A stretch of 64,000 nucleotides of DNA. Origin: Serratia sp. AKBS12. GTDB taxonomy: Bacteria > Pseudomonadota > Gammaproteobacteria > Enterobacterales > Enterobacteriaceae. Each line of letters opens with the position of its first letter. The first letter of the stretch is position 1. Under the pieces are notes generated by a model. That model did no database searches and was not told where the DNA came from. It saw nothing but the letters and a program-made list of their open reading frames with translations. Where the stretch lies: positions 1-64,000 of the forward strand of contig NZ_JANUSB010000005.1 in assembly GCF_024793895.1 (NCBI RefSeq), given 5' to 3'. Positions 49,387-58,038 of the stretch are shown here, piece after piece. The position numbers and the translations under genes are program-made.

Positions 49387-50447
49387 GCCTTGCCCTCCAA
49401 TCCGAGCATTGCTCTGACCGCGGCGCGATCGCTGCTGCCGGCGGCAAAATCGTCAAACGCCCGTTCAGCTACCGGAATAATATGTCGGGCAATAAATGCC
49501 GCCCCCTCGCGTGCACCCACTTCCGGTGCCTTCAGGCAGCATTCCCATTCCAGCGTCGCGGTACCGGGGAAATCGTACTGTGCCAATTTGCTGAAAATGG
49601 CGGCGAAATCAATCTGGCCGTCCCCCAGCGAGCGGAAACGCCCCGGCCGCTCCAGCCACGGCTGATAGCCGCCGTAAACGCCGCTACACGCGCTCGGCCG
49701 GAACTCGGCATCCTTGACGTGGAAGGCGCGGATACGGTGGTGGTAACGATCGATAAAGCCAAGGTAGTCCATCTGCTGCAGATGCAGATGGCTCGGATCG
49801 TAAAGAATATGGCAGCGCGGATGGTTGCCGACCAACCGCAAAAAACGCTCGAAGGTCACGCCGTCGTGCAGGTCCTCCCCCGGGTGCAGTTCATAACAGA
49901 GGTCGACGCCGGCCTCGTCAAACGCATCGAGGATCGGGCGCCAGCGCTGCGCCAGTTGGCCAAACGCCTCCTCCAGCAACAGCGCATTATGCGGCGGCCA
50001 CGGATAAAAATAGGGCCAGGCCAGCGCGCCGGAAAACGTCACGTGCGCCTTCAGGCCCAAGCGTTGCGATGCCTGCGCCGCCAGCATCAGTTGATCGCAG
50101 GCCCACGCCTGCCGCGCACTCGGATTGCCGCGCAACGCTTCGGGCGCAAAACCCTCGAACGCCGCATCATAGGCCGGGTGCACCGCCACCAGTTGGCCTT
50201 GCAGGTGAGTCGACAGCTCGCTGATGTTCAGCCCGTGCTGCGCCAACCGTTCACGCACATCGTCGCAGTAACTCTGGCTACGCGCCGCCTGCGCCAAATC
50301 AAAAATCGCCGCATCGCCGGTCGGCAGCTGCAGGCTGCGAAACCCCAGCTCGGCCGCCCATTGCGCCAGCCCGTCCAGCGAATTGAACGGCGCCTGCGGG
50401 CCGATAAATTGCGCCAGAAACACTCCCGGCCCGTTGATGGTTTTCAT
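49383..50447 (-). CDS. TIM-barrel sugar phosphate isomerase/epimerase family protein
   Basis: The 354-aa protein belongs to the xylose isomerase-like/AP endonuclease 2 superfamily. Likely metal ligands are Glu186 (CYELHPGED), Asp217 and His220 (YDPSHLHLQ), His243 (FHVKDAEF) and Glu300 (TLEWEC). Members act as keto-sugar epimerases, isomerases or lyases. Both ends overlap flanking Gfo/Idh genes by 4 bp, so the three are made in step and probably act on one substrate. The exact reaction cannot be told from sequence. Confidence 0.88.
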   Translation of the reverse strand: MKTINGPGVFLAQFIGPQAPFNSLDGLAQWAAELGFRSLQLPTGDAAIFDLAQAARSQSYCDDVRERLAQHGLNISELSTHLQGQLVAVHPAYDAAFEGFAPEALRGNPSARQAWACDQLMLAAQASQRLGLKAHVTFSGALAWPYFYPWPPHNALLLEEAFGQLAQRWRPILDAFDEAGVDLCYELHPGEDLHDGVTFERFLRLVGNHPRCHILYDPSHLHLQQMDYLGFIDRYHHRIRAFHVKDAEFRPSACSGVYGGYQPWLERPGRFRSLGDGQIDFAAIFSKLAQYDFPGTATLEWECCLKAPEVGAREGAAFIARHIIPVAERAFDDFAAGSSDRAAVRAMLGLEGKA

Positions 50448-51526
50448 TGCTCACCCCCTAACATTACCGTGTTCTGACTGCGTACCGCCTGGTCCGCCGC
50501 CAGTACCACCCGCAGGCTGTTAATCGCATCGCGCCAATGATCGTTGAGATCGTCACCCTGCTGGATCGCCTGCAGGAAAAACTGCTGTTCGCTGCGACAC
50601 AGCGCCAGATGATCGGGTTCGTCCCGACAATCAATCCATTCGTCCGCTTCGGTGAACTGGTTATCGGCGTCGAGCGTCGCGTGATGCACCCGAAGCGATT
50701 CGGTGCGGGTATGGGCATCGACATTGTCCGACTCCCCCACCGCAGCGGCCTGTCGCGCCACGATCGACACCGCGCCACGCGGGCCGATCACATCCTTGAT
50801 AAAGAACGCCGTTTCGCTGATCATCGGCCCCCAGCCTGCCTCGTACCAGCCGACCGAACCGTCGGCAAAGCGCACCTGCAACTGACCGTAATTGTACATA
50901 CCTGCCGGCAGCGCATCGCTGAGCCGAGCGCCGATAGCGCTGACGCTAACCGGCTCCGCCTGGGTCATTTGGCACATCACGTCAAGGTAATGCACCCCGC
51001 AATCGACGATCGGCGACAGCGACTGCATCAGATTACGATGCACGTTCCACATTTGACCATGGCTCTGCTGGTTAAGATTCATGCGCATCACCAACGGTTT
51101 GCCCAGACCACGCGCCAGCGTGACAAACCGCTGCCATGACGGGTGGTGGCGCAGAATATACCCCACCACCACCTGTCGCCGAGCAGCGCGAGCGGCGGCA
51201 ATGACCCGTTCGGCTCCCGCCACGCTGGTGGCCAGCGGTTTTTCGATAAACAGATGGCAGCCGGCCGCCAACGCCTGCAGCGCATAGGCTTCATGGGTGT
51301 CGGGGTAGGTCGTCAGACAGACCGCGTCCGGCCGGGTTTGCGCCAGCGCGCTGGCAAAATCGGCAAATAGCGCATAGCCGCCGCCCAATTGCCGATCGAG
51401 CGCATGGCGTGAATCGCCGCGCGCCACCAGTCCGCAGATCGTCACGCCGTCCATCGCCTGGTAGGCCGCCGCGTGCGACGCCCCCATGTTGCCGCAGCCC
51501 ACCACCAATACGCGCAGATCAGCCAT
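50444..51526 (-). CDS. Gfo/Idh/MocA family oxidoreductase (second of two)
   Basis: The 360-aa protein has VVGCGNMGASHA (8-19) for the dinucleotide, EKPLAT (95-100) and the DCGVHYLDVM segment (175-184) with the catalytic-type His. It is only distantly related to the other Gfo/Idh gene of the operon. I use the ATG at 51526 (MADLRVLVVG), which overlaps the MFS gene by 8 bp; an upstream start at 51586 lies inside that gene. It may carry out the reverse or complementary redox step. Confidence 0.9.
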   Translation of the reverse strand: MADLRVLVVGCGNMGASHAAAYQAMDGVTICGLVARGDSRHALDRQLGGGYALFADFASALAQTRPDAVCLTTYPDTHEAYALQALAAGCHLFIEKPLATSVAGAERVIAAARAARRQVVVGYILRHHPSWQRFVTLARGLGKPLVMRMNLNQQSHGQMWNVHRNLMQSLSPIVDCGVHYLDVMCQMTQAEPVSVSAIGARLSDALPAGMYNYGQLQVRFADGSVGWYEAGWGPMISETAFFIKDVIGPRGAVSIVARQAAAVGESDNVDAHTRTESLRVHHATLDADNQFTEADEWIDCRDEPDHLALCRSEQQFFLQAIQQGDDLNDHWRDAINSLRVVLAADQAVRSQNTVMLGGEQ

Positions 51527-52778
51527 CGTTACTGCCCCCTTTTGGCGTTTCGCGGTAATTGAAGGTGAAGAAGAACAGCAGCGCAATCACCAGCGCGCCA
51601 ATCGCCGGATACCACCAGAAACTTTGCCATTGCGGCAGCGCTGCCGCCCCCTGCGCCGTCACCATACGGTTAAACAACGCGCCGCTGAGCTGTGAACCGA
51701 TCAACATGCCAAGGCCGTAGGTAAACAGCACCAGCAGGCTTTGCGCCTGCCCCTTAACCTTGTCGCCCGCCACTTTGTCGGTATAGATAAAACCGATGAC
51801 GAAGAAAAAGTCATAACACATGCCATGCAGGATAATGCCGAGGTAAATCATCCAGCGCAGTTCTTCGGTAATGCCAAGCGCAAACATCACGTAGCGCAGG
51901 CACCATGACAGCATGCCGATCAACAGCATCACCTTGATGCCCAACCGAACGAACAGCAACGGGATCAGCAGCATGAAAAACAGTTCGGACATTTGCCCCA
52001 GCGACATCACACCGCCGACGTTGCTAAAGCCGGTAGCCGCCACGAACGGCGCAGCATAGGCGTAATATGCCGCCAGAGGAATCGAGATCAGCGTGGCGCA
52101 GATGATGAACACCAGAAAATGGCGCTGCTTGAGCATCGCAAAGGCGTCAGCACACAGCAAATCGCGCATCTGCACCGGTTTTCCACGCTCAGGTGCCGGG
52201 GTATGCGGCAAGGTGAAGCTGTAGATAGCCAATACCAGCGAAGCTACCGCCGCCAGGGTGAAAATGCCGGTACTGTCAGACAAACCGCTGGCGCCGACGA
52301 TCAGTCCGGCAACAATCCACCCCAGCGTGCCGAACGCCCGTACCACCGGGAAGGCCTTTTCACTGTTGCTCAGGCTGTAAAACGCCACGTTATTACTCAG
52401 CGCGATGGTCGGCATATAACACAGCATATATCCGAAGATTACCCACAGCAGACCGCTCTGCTGGTCGGCAAAAAAGCCCGGCATCCACCACAGCAACGCC
52501 GCCCCTACCAGATGCAGCAATCCCAGCACCTTTTGCGAGGCAAAGAAGCGATCCACCACCATGCCCAGAACGAACGGCGACAGGATCGAGGCAATCGGTC
52601 CGGTGGAATAGGCATCGCCGATGATCGCCGCCATACCGTATTTGCCCATCACCACCCCGAGGGTGACGTACCACGCGCCCCAGACGAAGAATTGCAGGAA
52701 CATCATCAGCGCCAACCGAGGCACCACCCATTTGAATGTGACACTTTTGGCCCCCAGGGCCACGCTGTCGGTTTGCAT
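51519..52778 (-). CDS. MFS transporter, nucleoside:H+ symporter family
   Basis: The 419-aa protein has about 12 membrane spans and family features shared with NupG, XapB and YegT: MMFLQFFVWGAWYVTLG near the N-terminus, YMPTIALSN, and GMCYDFFFVIGFIYTDK in the C-terminal half. Despite the family name, members next to Gfo/Idh and epimerase genes probably carry sugars or glycosides. It is the second gene of the operon, 44 bp after the GNAT gene. Confidence 0.88.
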   Translation of the reverse strand: MQTDSVALGAKSVTFKWVVPRLALMMFLQFFVWGAWYVTLGVVMGKYGMAAIIGDAYSTGPIASILSPFVLGMVVDRFFASQKVLGLLHLVGAALLWWMPGFFADQQSGLLWVIFGYMLCYMPTIALSNNVAFYSLSNSEKAFPVVRAFGTLGWIVAGLIVGASGLSDSTGIFTLAAVASLVLAIYSFTLPHTPAPERGKPVQMRDLLCADAFAMLKQRHFLVFIICATLISIPLAAYYAYAAPFVAATGFSNVGGVMSLGQMSELFFMLLIPLLFVRLGIKVMLLIGMLSWCLRYVMFALGITEELRWMIYLGIILHGMCYDFFFVIGFIYTDKVAGDKVKGQAQSLLVLFTYGLGMLIGSQLSGALFNRMVTAQGAAALPQWQSFWWYPAIGALVIALLFFFTFNYRETPKGGSNDG

Positions 52779-52822
52779 AACTCCCCCATGCTTCTGTGTT
52801 GTTGTGGTTAACTGCTGCGTAT

Positions 52823-53740
52823 TTACCCGCTTTCCGGCAGAAAGGACGGCATAACCACACCGCCGGGAAGTTGTACATCGCCTTTCGCCTGCGCCAGATG
52901 CAATTCACAAATCCGTCCACCCCAGCGCAACAGCTCTCGACTAAGCGCCGAGGGCTGCGCCGGCACCAATACCACGGCCGTACTCCCGCGATGATGACGG
53001 TCAAGCATCCAGTTCAGCAGCTCCAGCGCCATCTCTTCGTGCAGGCAGCATCCCGGCCCCAGCATGCGTGACGCCGGGTGGGCAACCGACGCCAGGTAGC
53101 CGCCGATAATACCGTCCTGCTCCCACACGGCCGTACGCCAATGTCCACTGGCGTCGCTAAGCAAGAATTCGATATCCCGCCGCCGGGCGATGCCTAGCAG
53201 CTGGCGCTCCAACTGCATAATGGCGGGCAAATCCGCCGCTCGAGCCTGACGTACCCGCGCATGCGTGCACGGCGAAACGTCGAAGCCCTGTGGCGGCACC
53301 GCGATCGCCATATCCTGATAAACCGCATACGGCGCAAAGCCGGCGCGATGGTAAAGCGCATAAGAATCCAGATTCAGCGCGCTGGACAACAGCCGCTGCG
53401 GCAGTCTGCCCGCCAGCTCATCGGCCTTGTGCAACAGCTGCACCGCAACGCCATGGCCAAAATAGTCGGGATGAACGTTCATGATCCCCAACCCAAGGTG
53501 CGTTTCACGCGGATGAAAGAAGCAGGAACCGCACAGCACACCGCGTTGATCCTGCGCAACCCAGTGGTAGCCAGCGTCCAGTTGCTGATACAGGTCGACA
53601 AACAGCCCGCAGCTTTCCGCTTCGTCGGGGAAAATCGCCGCCATACCGTGCCGCTGGTACCAGGCATTGGTTGAATGGTGAATCAGTTGGGCAATCGCCA
53701 GGCGATCGCTGGTCTGCGCCCGTCGTAATTGAATTTGCAT
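52823..53740 (-). CDS. Tandem GNAT-domain N-acetyltransferase
   Basis: The 305-aa protein appears to contain two GNAT domains (about 1-145 and 160-300). The first has MNVHPDYFGHGVAVQLLHKA, an acetyl-CoA loop variant, and FYRAGF-like LYHRAGF; the second is more degenerate. It is the first gene of the operon, 50 bp downstream of a perfect 18-bp palindrome and divergent from the lacI-type gene. The substrate is unknown; acetylation of an amino sugar or amine moiety of the imported compound would fit, but this is inference. Confidence 0.82.
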   Translation of the reverse strand: MQIQLRRAQTSDRLAIAQLIHHSTNAWYQRHGMAAIFPDEAESCGLFVDLYQQLDAGYHWVAQDQRGVLCGSCFFHPRETHLGLGIMNVHPDYFGHGVAVQLLHKADELAGRLPQRLLSSALNLDSYALYHRAGFAPYAVYQDMAIAVPPQGFDVSPCTHARVRQARAADLPAIMQLERQLLGIARRRDIEFLLSDASGHWRTAVWEQDGIIGGYLASVAHPASRMLGPGCCLHEEMALELLNWMLDRHHRGSTAVVLVPAQPSALSRELLRWGGRICELHLAQAKGDVQLPGGVVMPSFLPESG

Positions 53741-53790
53741 TGGCCACCTCGATACCGTCAGGAACCGGGCGAAATACTGCGAAACCGCAC

Positions 53791-53838
53791 AATGAAATCG
53801 ATTTCATTTCAGCCATGAGCAAAATGTAATCGATTTCT
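53791..53838. promoter_or_regulatory. Two LacI-family operator candidates
   Basis: AATGAAATCGATTTCATT (53791-53808) is a perfect 18-bp palindrome. TGTAATCGATTTCT (53825-53838) repeats its core AATCGATT. The centres are 32 bp apart, about three helical turns. The site lies between the divergent GNAT operon and the regulator gene, and CG at the centre of an even palindrome is typical of LacI/GalR operators. Confidence 0.75.
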
Positions 53839-53982
53839 TTTTTTCGGCAACCTGATTAAGCTGGTGATAGGTGATGGCGAGCGAAATTTGCAAGCGACAT
53901 CACAATGCCGGCGGTAAATACGCTTTTTTAACCGCGTTATCGCATACTGGCGGTGGCAAATCTGCACAAGGAACAGCGATTC

Positions 53983-54963
53983 ATGTCGATAGAAAAAGTG
54001 GCGAAAATCGCCGGTGTGTCGCCTGCGACGGTATCGCGGGTGCTGAACGGCCAGCAGATCGTCAAGCCCGCAACGCGCGATAAGGTGCTGGCGGCCATCC
54101 GCGAATGCGATTACCAGCCCAACCTGCTGGCGCGTCAGTTGCGCACCGCACGCAGCCGCATGCTGCTGGTGCTGGTATCCAACATTACCAACCCGTTCTG
54201 CTCCCTGGTGGTGCGCGGTATCGAGGAAGAGGCCGAACGCCACGGCTACCATATTCTGCTGTGCAATTCCGAATCCAATCCGACGCGCGAATCGGCCTAT
54301 CTCAAGCTATTGAGCGGAAAAGTGGTCGATGGGGTGATCACCATGGATGCCGTCAGCTGTCTGCCGGGTCTGACGGCAATGATCGGTGACTTTCCGTGGG
54401 TACAGTGTGGCGAAGGCGACCCGGAGTTTCGCGCCTCGTCGGTGACTATCGACAACCACCAGGCGGCGTTTGCCGGCGTACGGCTGCTGGCAGACAAGGG
54501 GCGCCGACGCATCGCCTTGATTAATAGCGACATGCGCTATCTTTATTCGCAACAGCGTGAGCAGGGCTATCACCGGGCGCTGGCGGATTTTGGCCTGGGC
54601 TACCACCGGGTGGAATACGTTGACGGGTTGGAGTATGCCGCCGGTGCGCAGGCGATGGCCCGCCTGCTGACTGACGAACAGCCGCCGGATGCGGTATTTG
54701 CCATTTCCGACGTGGTTGCCGGTGGAGCGATGAGTACCCTGCATCAGCGCGGGTTGCGTATTCCGCAGGACGTGGCGATCATCGGCTTTGACGGCGTGCC
54801 GTTCGGCGCCATCACCACCCCTCCGCTGTCGACCATCGAGCAGCCGATGCACCAGTTCGGTATCCGCAGCGTGCAACTGCTGTTGGCAAAAATCAAGGAT
54901 CCGCAGCTGGCACCCAGCAATGAAGTGCTGAACTGGCGGCTGGTAGAGCGCGGCACCACCTGA
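53983..54963 (+). CDS. LacI-family transcriptional regulator
   Basis: The 326-aa protein has the LacI DNA-binding domain (1-56: IEKVAKIAGVSPATVSRVLNG) with a hinge region YQPNLLARQLRT, and a periplasmic-binding-protein-like effector domain (60-326) with LVLVSNITNPFCS. The ATG at 53983 follows an AAGGA ribosome site; a GTG 30 bp upstream is an alternative. Located divergently from the GNAT-MFS-Gfo/Idh operon, it most likely represses that operon in the absence of its substrate. The effector is unknown. Confidence 0.92.
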   Translation: MSIEKVAKIAGVSPATVSRVLNGQQIVKPATRDKVLAAIRECDYQPNLLARQLRTARSRMLLVLVSNITNPFCSLVVRGIEEEAERHGYHILLCNSESNPTRESAYLKLLSGKVVDGVITMDAVSCLPGLTAMIGDFPWVQCGEGDPEFRASSVTIDNHQAAFAGVRLLADKGRRRIALINSDMRYLYSQQREQGYHRALADFGLGYHRVEYVDGLEYAAGAQAMARLLTDEQPPDAVFAISDVVAGGAMSTLHQRGLRIPQDVAIIGFDGVPFGAITTPPLSTIEQPMHQFGIRSVQLLLAKIKDPQLAPSNEVLNWRLVERGTT

Positions 54964-55746
54964 TTAGGCAGTAATTGTTCCGCGCAGGAATATGTTGGCA
55001 TAGCCGCCGAGCAACGTACGATCGTCCTGCAATTGACAAAACAGCTCGCCACCGCGTGGCGAGATCTGCCGGGCATGCAATGCGCTACGGCCCAGCCTGG
55101 CGCTCCAGTACGGCATCAAGCTGCAGTGGGCCGAACCGGTCACCGGATCCTCTCCGCCGTCCAGCGTAAAGTAACGAGAGACGAAATCCACCTCGTCACC
55201 CGGTGCGGTGACAATCACGCCACGGCCTACCGCCGCGATTAGCGCCGGTATCGCCGGTTGCAACGCCCTGACCTGCGCCTCGTTGTCCAACACCACCAAT
55301 AGCGCGTTGGCTTGCCACACCGCCTGCGGCTGCGCGCCCAACAGCGCGGCCAAGCCTGCCGGTTCGGCGACCGGCTGCGGGGCGCGTGTCGGGAAATCCA
55401 GAATCAGGCGCTGGCCGTCCGCCGCGTCACGTTTGACATACAGTTCTCCGCTGGCGGAACGCAGGCGCACATCGTTCAGCCCCGGGTTGACCACGTTGAG
55501 CATCACATGCGCCGCCGCCAGTGTGCCGTGGCCGCACAAGTCCACTTCGCGGTACGGCGTGAACCAGCGGATGGCGGCCATATCGCCGTCCTGCCAGACA
55601 AAACTGGTTTCCGGCAGGTTCAGTTCATTGGCGATCGCCTGCATCTGCACGGCGTCCGCTGGCGCTTTCAACAAACACACGCCCGCCGGATTGCCGCGCA
55701 GTCCCTGGCCAACAAAGGCGTCAACGTGGAAATAATCTTCGGTCAT
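54964..55746 (-). CDS. PhzF family isomerase
   Basis: The 260-aa protein has the two-lobe diaminopimelate-epimerase-like fold of the PhzF family: VDAFVGQGLRGNPAGVCLL at the N-terminus, LPETSFVW with the catalytic Glu, YREVDLCGHGTLAAAHV, and DPVTGSAHCSLMPYW in the second lobe. Most members are of unknown function. The ATG at 55746 is chosen over a TTG at 55752. It follows a LysE-type exporter gene by 10 bp and converges on the lacI-type gene end to end. Confidence 0.92.
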   Translation of the reverse strand: MTEDYFHVDAFVGQGLRGNPAGVCLLKAPADAVQMQAIANELNLPETSFVWQDGDMAAIRWFTPYREVDLCGHGTLAAAHVMLNVVNPGLNDVRLRSASGELYVKRDAADGQRLILDFPTRAPQPVAEPAGLAALLGAQPQAVWQANALLVVLDNEAQVRALQPAIPALIAAVGRGVIVTAPGDEVDFVSRYFTLDGGEDPVTGSAHCSLMPYWSARLGRSALHARQISPRGGELFCQLQDDRTLLGGYANIFLRGTITA

Positions 55747-55756
55747 CTGCAATCCC

Positions 55757-56359
55757 TTAGTGCCAAATCAACAACACGCAGGCCGCGGTCAGCAACCCCA
55801 TAGAAACGTTAAAGATAACCCAGGCTTTCCTGCTGCGCAGCAAACGGCCAATCACGCTGCCGAAACCGAGCCAGACGATGCCGGTGGCCAGATTCATGCC
55901 GGAAAGCCCTGCCGAGATCGCCAGAATCGAGTGATTATATCCTGCTCCATTCAGGCTGAAGCTGGCCACAGCGCCCAGCGCCATCAGCCAGGCCTTGGGG
56001 TTGAGAAACTGCAACAGCCAGCCCTGATACAGACGAATCGGCCGGGGCGGCGCGGTATCGGTGTCCAGCTTTTCATAGCGGGCGGTCGCCACCTTCCACG
56101 CCAGCCACAGCAGATACAGACTGCCAAGGATTTTCAGCGCCAGATGCAGCGAGGGATACACCACGATCAGGCTGCCGACGCCGAACGCCACCAGCAATAA
56201 AATGCTTTGCATACCGAGTATAATGCCCAGCATCAGCCACAGCGAACGCATAAAGCCAAAGTTGGCGCCGGAGGTGGTTAACAACAGGTTATTCGGACCA
56301 GGCGTAATAGCGGCAACAAACAGGAAGCCGAGCATTGAAAGAAATAAACTTGATTCCAT
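55757..56359 (-). CDS. LysE/RhtB family amino-acid exporter
   Basis: The 200-aa inner-membrane protein has six predicted spans and the family motif LGFLFVAAITPGPNNLLLTTSG near the N-terminus, with GWLLQFLNPKAWLMALGAV in the middle. Related exporters release amino acids or their derivatives. I use the ATG at 56359 (MESSLFLS); an upstream extension to 56467 runs into the repeat element. It is probably cotranscribed with phzF. Confidence 0.9.
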   Translation of the reverse strand: MESSLFLSMLGFLFVAAITPGPNNLLLTTSGANFGFMRSLWLMLGIILGMQSILLLVAFGVGSLIVVYPSLHLALKILGSLYLLWLAWKVATARYEKLDTDTAPPRPIRLYQGWLLQFLNPKAWLMALGAVASFSLNGAGYNHSILAISAGLSGMNLATGIVWLGFGSVIGRLLRSRKAWVIFNVSMGLLTAACVLLIWH

Positions 56360-56395
56360 GAAACGGGTGCTCCCCACCCAAATGCGTATTTGCAC

Positions 56396-56518
56396 TATAC
56401 CCGTCATGCTGCAAGCTGCTGGCTGGCCAGGCATCCTGAGCCGAAGCAGCAGGTTGCGTAGGCGCATCGGGATGCATTCACTTGCCGCCTCGATGCAACT
56501 CGAATTATTTGGGGTATA
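56396..56518. repeat. Dispersed repeat with TATACCC/GGGTATA ends, copy 2
   Basis: The 123-bp element is in the orientation opposite to copy 1 (7957-8082). Its reverse complement begins TATACCCCAAATAATTCGAG and ends GCATGACGGGTATA. It lies between the LysE gene and yheT, at the right edge of the accessory block. The remaining intergenic sequence (56519-56684) holds no gene and probably the yheT promoter. Confidence 0.8.
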
Positions 56519-56684
56519 TTATTAATCATATCCCGCATCGTTGATATGGCAGTCAGCCAGCACGCGTGGACATACCAGGCATTGACCGGCGCTGCCGCTA
56601 CAACGAATAAGGAAATAGTGGTAATGAAGCTAACAGTGCTCTACCGATCAGACAATAGCCGCCAATAAGAATTTTATTCACGTT

Positions 56685-57665
56685 ATGTATGAAACCTTCC
56701 GCCCTCTTACCGGGGCCAGTAATCCGCACCTGCAAACGCTGCTGCCACGCCTGGTGCGTCGTCGCGTACGGCTGAAACCGCATTGGCAACGGTTGAACCT
56801 GCCTGACGGCGATTTTGTCGATCTCGCCTGGAGTGAAGACCCGCGCCTGGCGCGCGACAAACCGCGGGTGGTGCTGTTTCACGGGCTGGAAGGCAACTTC
56901 TACAGCCCGTATGCCCACGGCCTGCTGCATGCCTGGCAGCAAAAGGGCTGGCTCGGGGTGGTGATGCATTTTCGCGGTTGCAGCGGCGTGCCAAACCGCC
57001 AGCAACGCATTTACCATTCCGGTGAAACCGAAGACGCCCGTTTCTTCCTGCAATGGCTGCGCGACAGCTATGGCGTAGCGCCGACCGCGGCGGTCGGCGT
57101 ATCGCTCGGCGGCAATATGCTCGCCTGCTATCTGGCGCAGCAGGAAGACAATAGCCTGCTGGACGCGGCGGTGGTAGTCTCGGCACCGTTAATGCTCGAA
57201 CCCTGCTCGTGGCGTATGGACCAGGGCTTCTCTCGCGTCTATCAGCGTTACCTGCTGGGTCAGTTGAAGCAGAATGCCACGCGAAAACTGCTGCATTATC
57301 CGGGCACCCTGCCGCTGAAATTGCCGCAGTTGCAGGGCTTGCGCCGCATACGCGACTTCGACGATCTGATTACCTCACGCATTCACGGCTTCAGTGATGC
57401 CACAGATTATTACCGCCGTTGCAGCGCCCTGCCGCTGCTGCCAAAGATCCAGACACCGTTGCTGATCATCCATGCCAAGGACGACCCGTTCATGACCGAC
57501 GAGGTGATCCCGGATCTAGCCAGCCTGCCGCACAATATCGAATATCAACTGACGGAATGCGGTGGTCACGTCGGCTTCGTCGGCGGCTCGCTAAAAAAAC
57601 CGTATATGTGGCTGGAATACCGTATTCCCTCCTGGCTTACCCCTTATCTGGAACAGAACCCGTGA
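56685..57665 (+). CDS. yheT: YheT family alpha/beta hydrolase
   Basis: The 326-aa protein is a member of the ABHD1/3-like YheT hydrolase family. It has the oxyanion-region [19 protein letters not shown], the nucleophile elbow VGVSLGGN with Ser around residue 146, a late Asp in HAKDDPFM and the catalytic His in GGHVGFVGG. The natural substrate is uncertain (ester hydrolase). Its stop overlaps the yheU GTG start (GTGA). Confidence 0.93.
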   Translation: MYETFRPLTGASNPHLQTLLPRLVRRRVRLKPHWQRLNLPDGDFVDLAWSEDPRLARDKPRVVLFHGLEGNFYSPYAHGLLHAWQQKGWLGVVMHFRGCSGVPNRQQRIYHSGETEDARFFLQWLRDSYGVAPTAAVGVSLGGNMLACYLAQQEDNSLLDAAVVVSAPLMLEPCSWRMDQGFSRVYQRYLLGQLKQNATRKLLHYPGTLPLKLPQLQGLRRIRDFDDLITSRIHGFSDATDYYRRCSALPLLPKIQTPLLIIHAKDDPFMTDEVIPDLASLPHNIEYQLTECGGHVGFVGGSLKKPYMWLEYRIPSWLTPYLEQNP

Positions 57666-57895
57666 TAATCCCCTGGAAAGAACTGGACAGCGAAACGCTG
57701 AATAATCTGATCGAATCCTTCGTGCTGCGCGAAGGCACCGACTACGGCGAGCATGAACGTTCGCTGGCGCAGAAAGTGGAGGACGTTCGCCGCCAATTGC
57801 AAAGCGGCGAAGTGCTGCTGGTGTGGTCGGAACTGCATGAAACCGTCAATATCATGCCACGCGGCCAGTTCCGTGCCGGTCAGGAAGAAATGTAA
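57662..57895 (+). CDS. yheU: YheU family protein (UPF0270)
   Basis: The 77-aa protein begins (M)[20 protein letters not shown] and has [17 protein letters not shown] and [14 protein letters not shown], the core of UPF0270. Function is unknown. The GTG start at 57662 overlaps the yheT stop by 4 bp, as in other enterobacteria. The C-terminal GQEEM extension is slightly longer than in E. coli. Confidence 0.93.
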   Translation: MIIPWKELDSETLNNLIESFVLREGTDYGEHERSLAQKVEDVRRQLQSGEVLLVWSELHETVNIMPRGQFRAGQEEM

Positions 57896-57937
57896 TCCGC
57901 CCTATGACTGACGGGAAAAATCAGGTATCAATGAGCC

Positions 57938-58003
57938 ATACCCTACAGCATTCGAGTTGCATCGAGGCGGCCTACAGCGAAGCTGCTTGAGGTAAGACGG
58001 ATA
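57938..58003. repeat. Dispersed repeat, internally deleted copy 3
   Basis: The stretch ATACCCTACAGCATTCGAG is the left end of the repeat seen at 7957 and 56518, and CTGCTTGAGGTAAGACGGATA is a right end. The middle 55-60 bp are missing, leaving 66 bp between yheU and prkB. Confidence 0.65.
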
Positions 58004-58038
58004 AAAAAACACGCATTTTAGACGGAGTAACATATCGT

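Noticed and set aside
44345-56684. Prophage or integrative element
   Set aside because: No integrase, transposase, attachment-site repeat or phage gene is present in the block.
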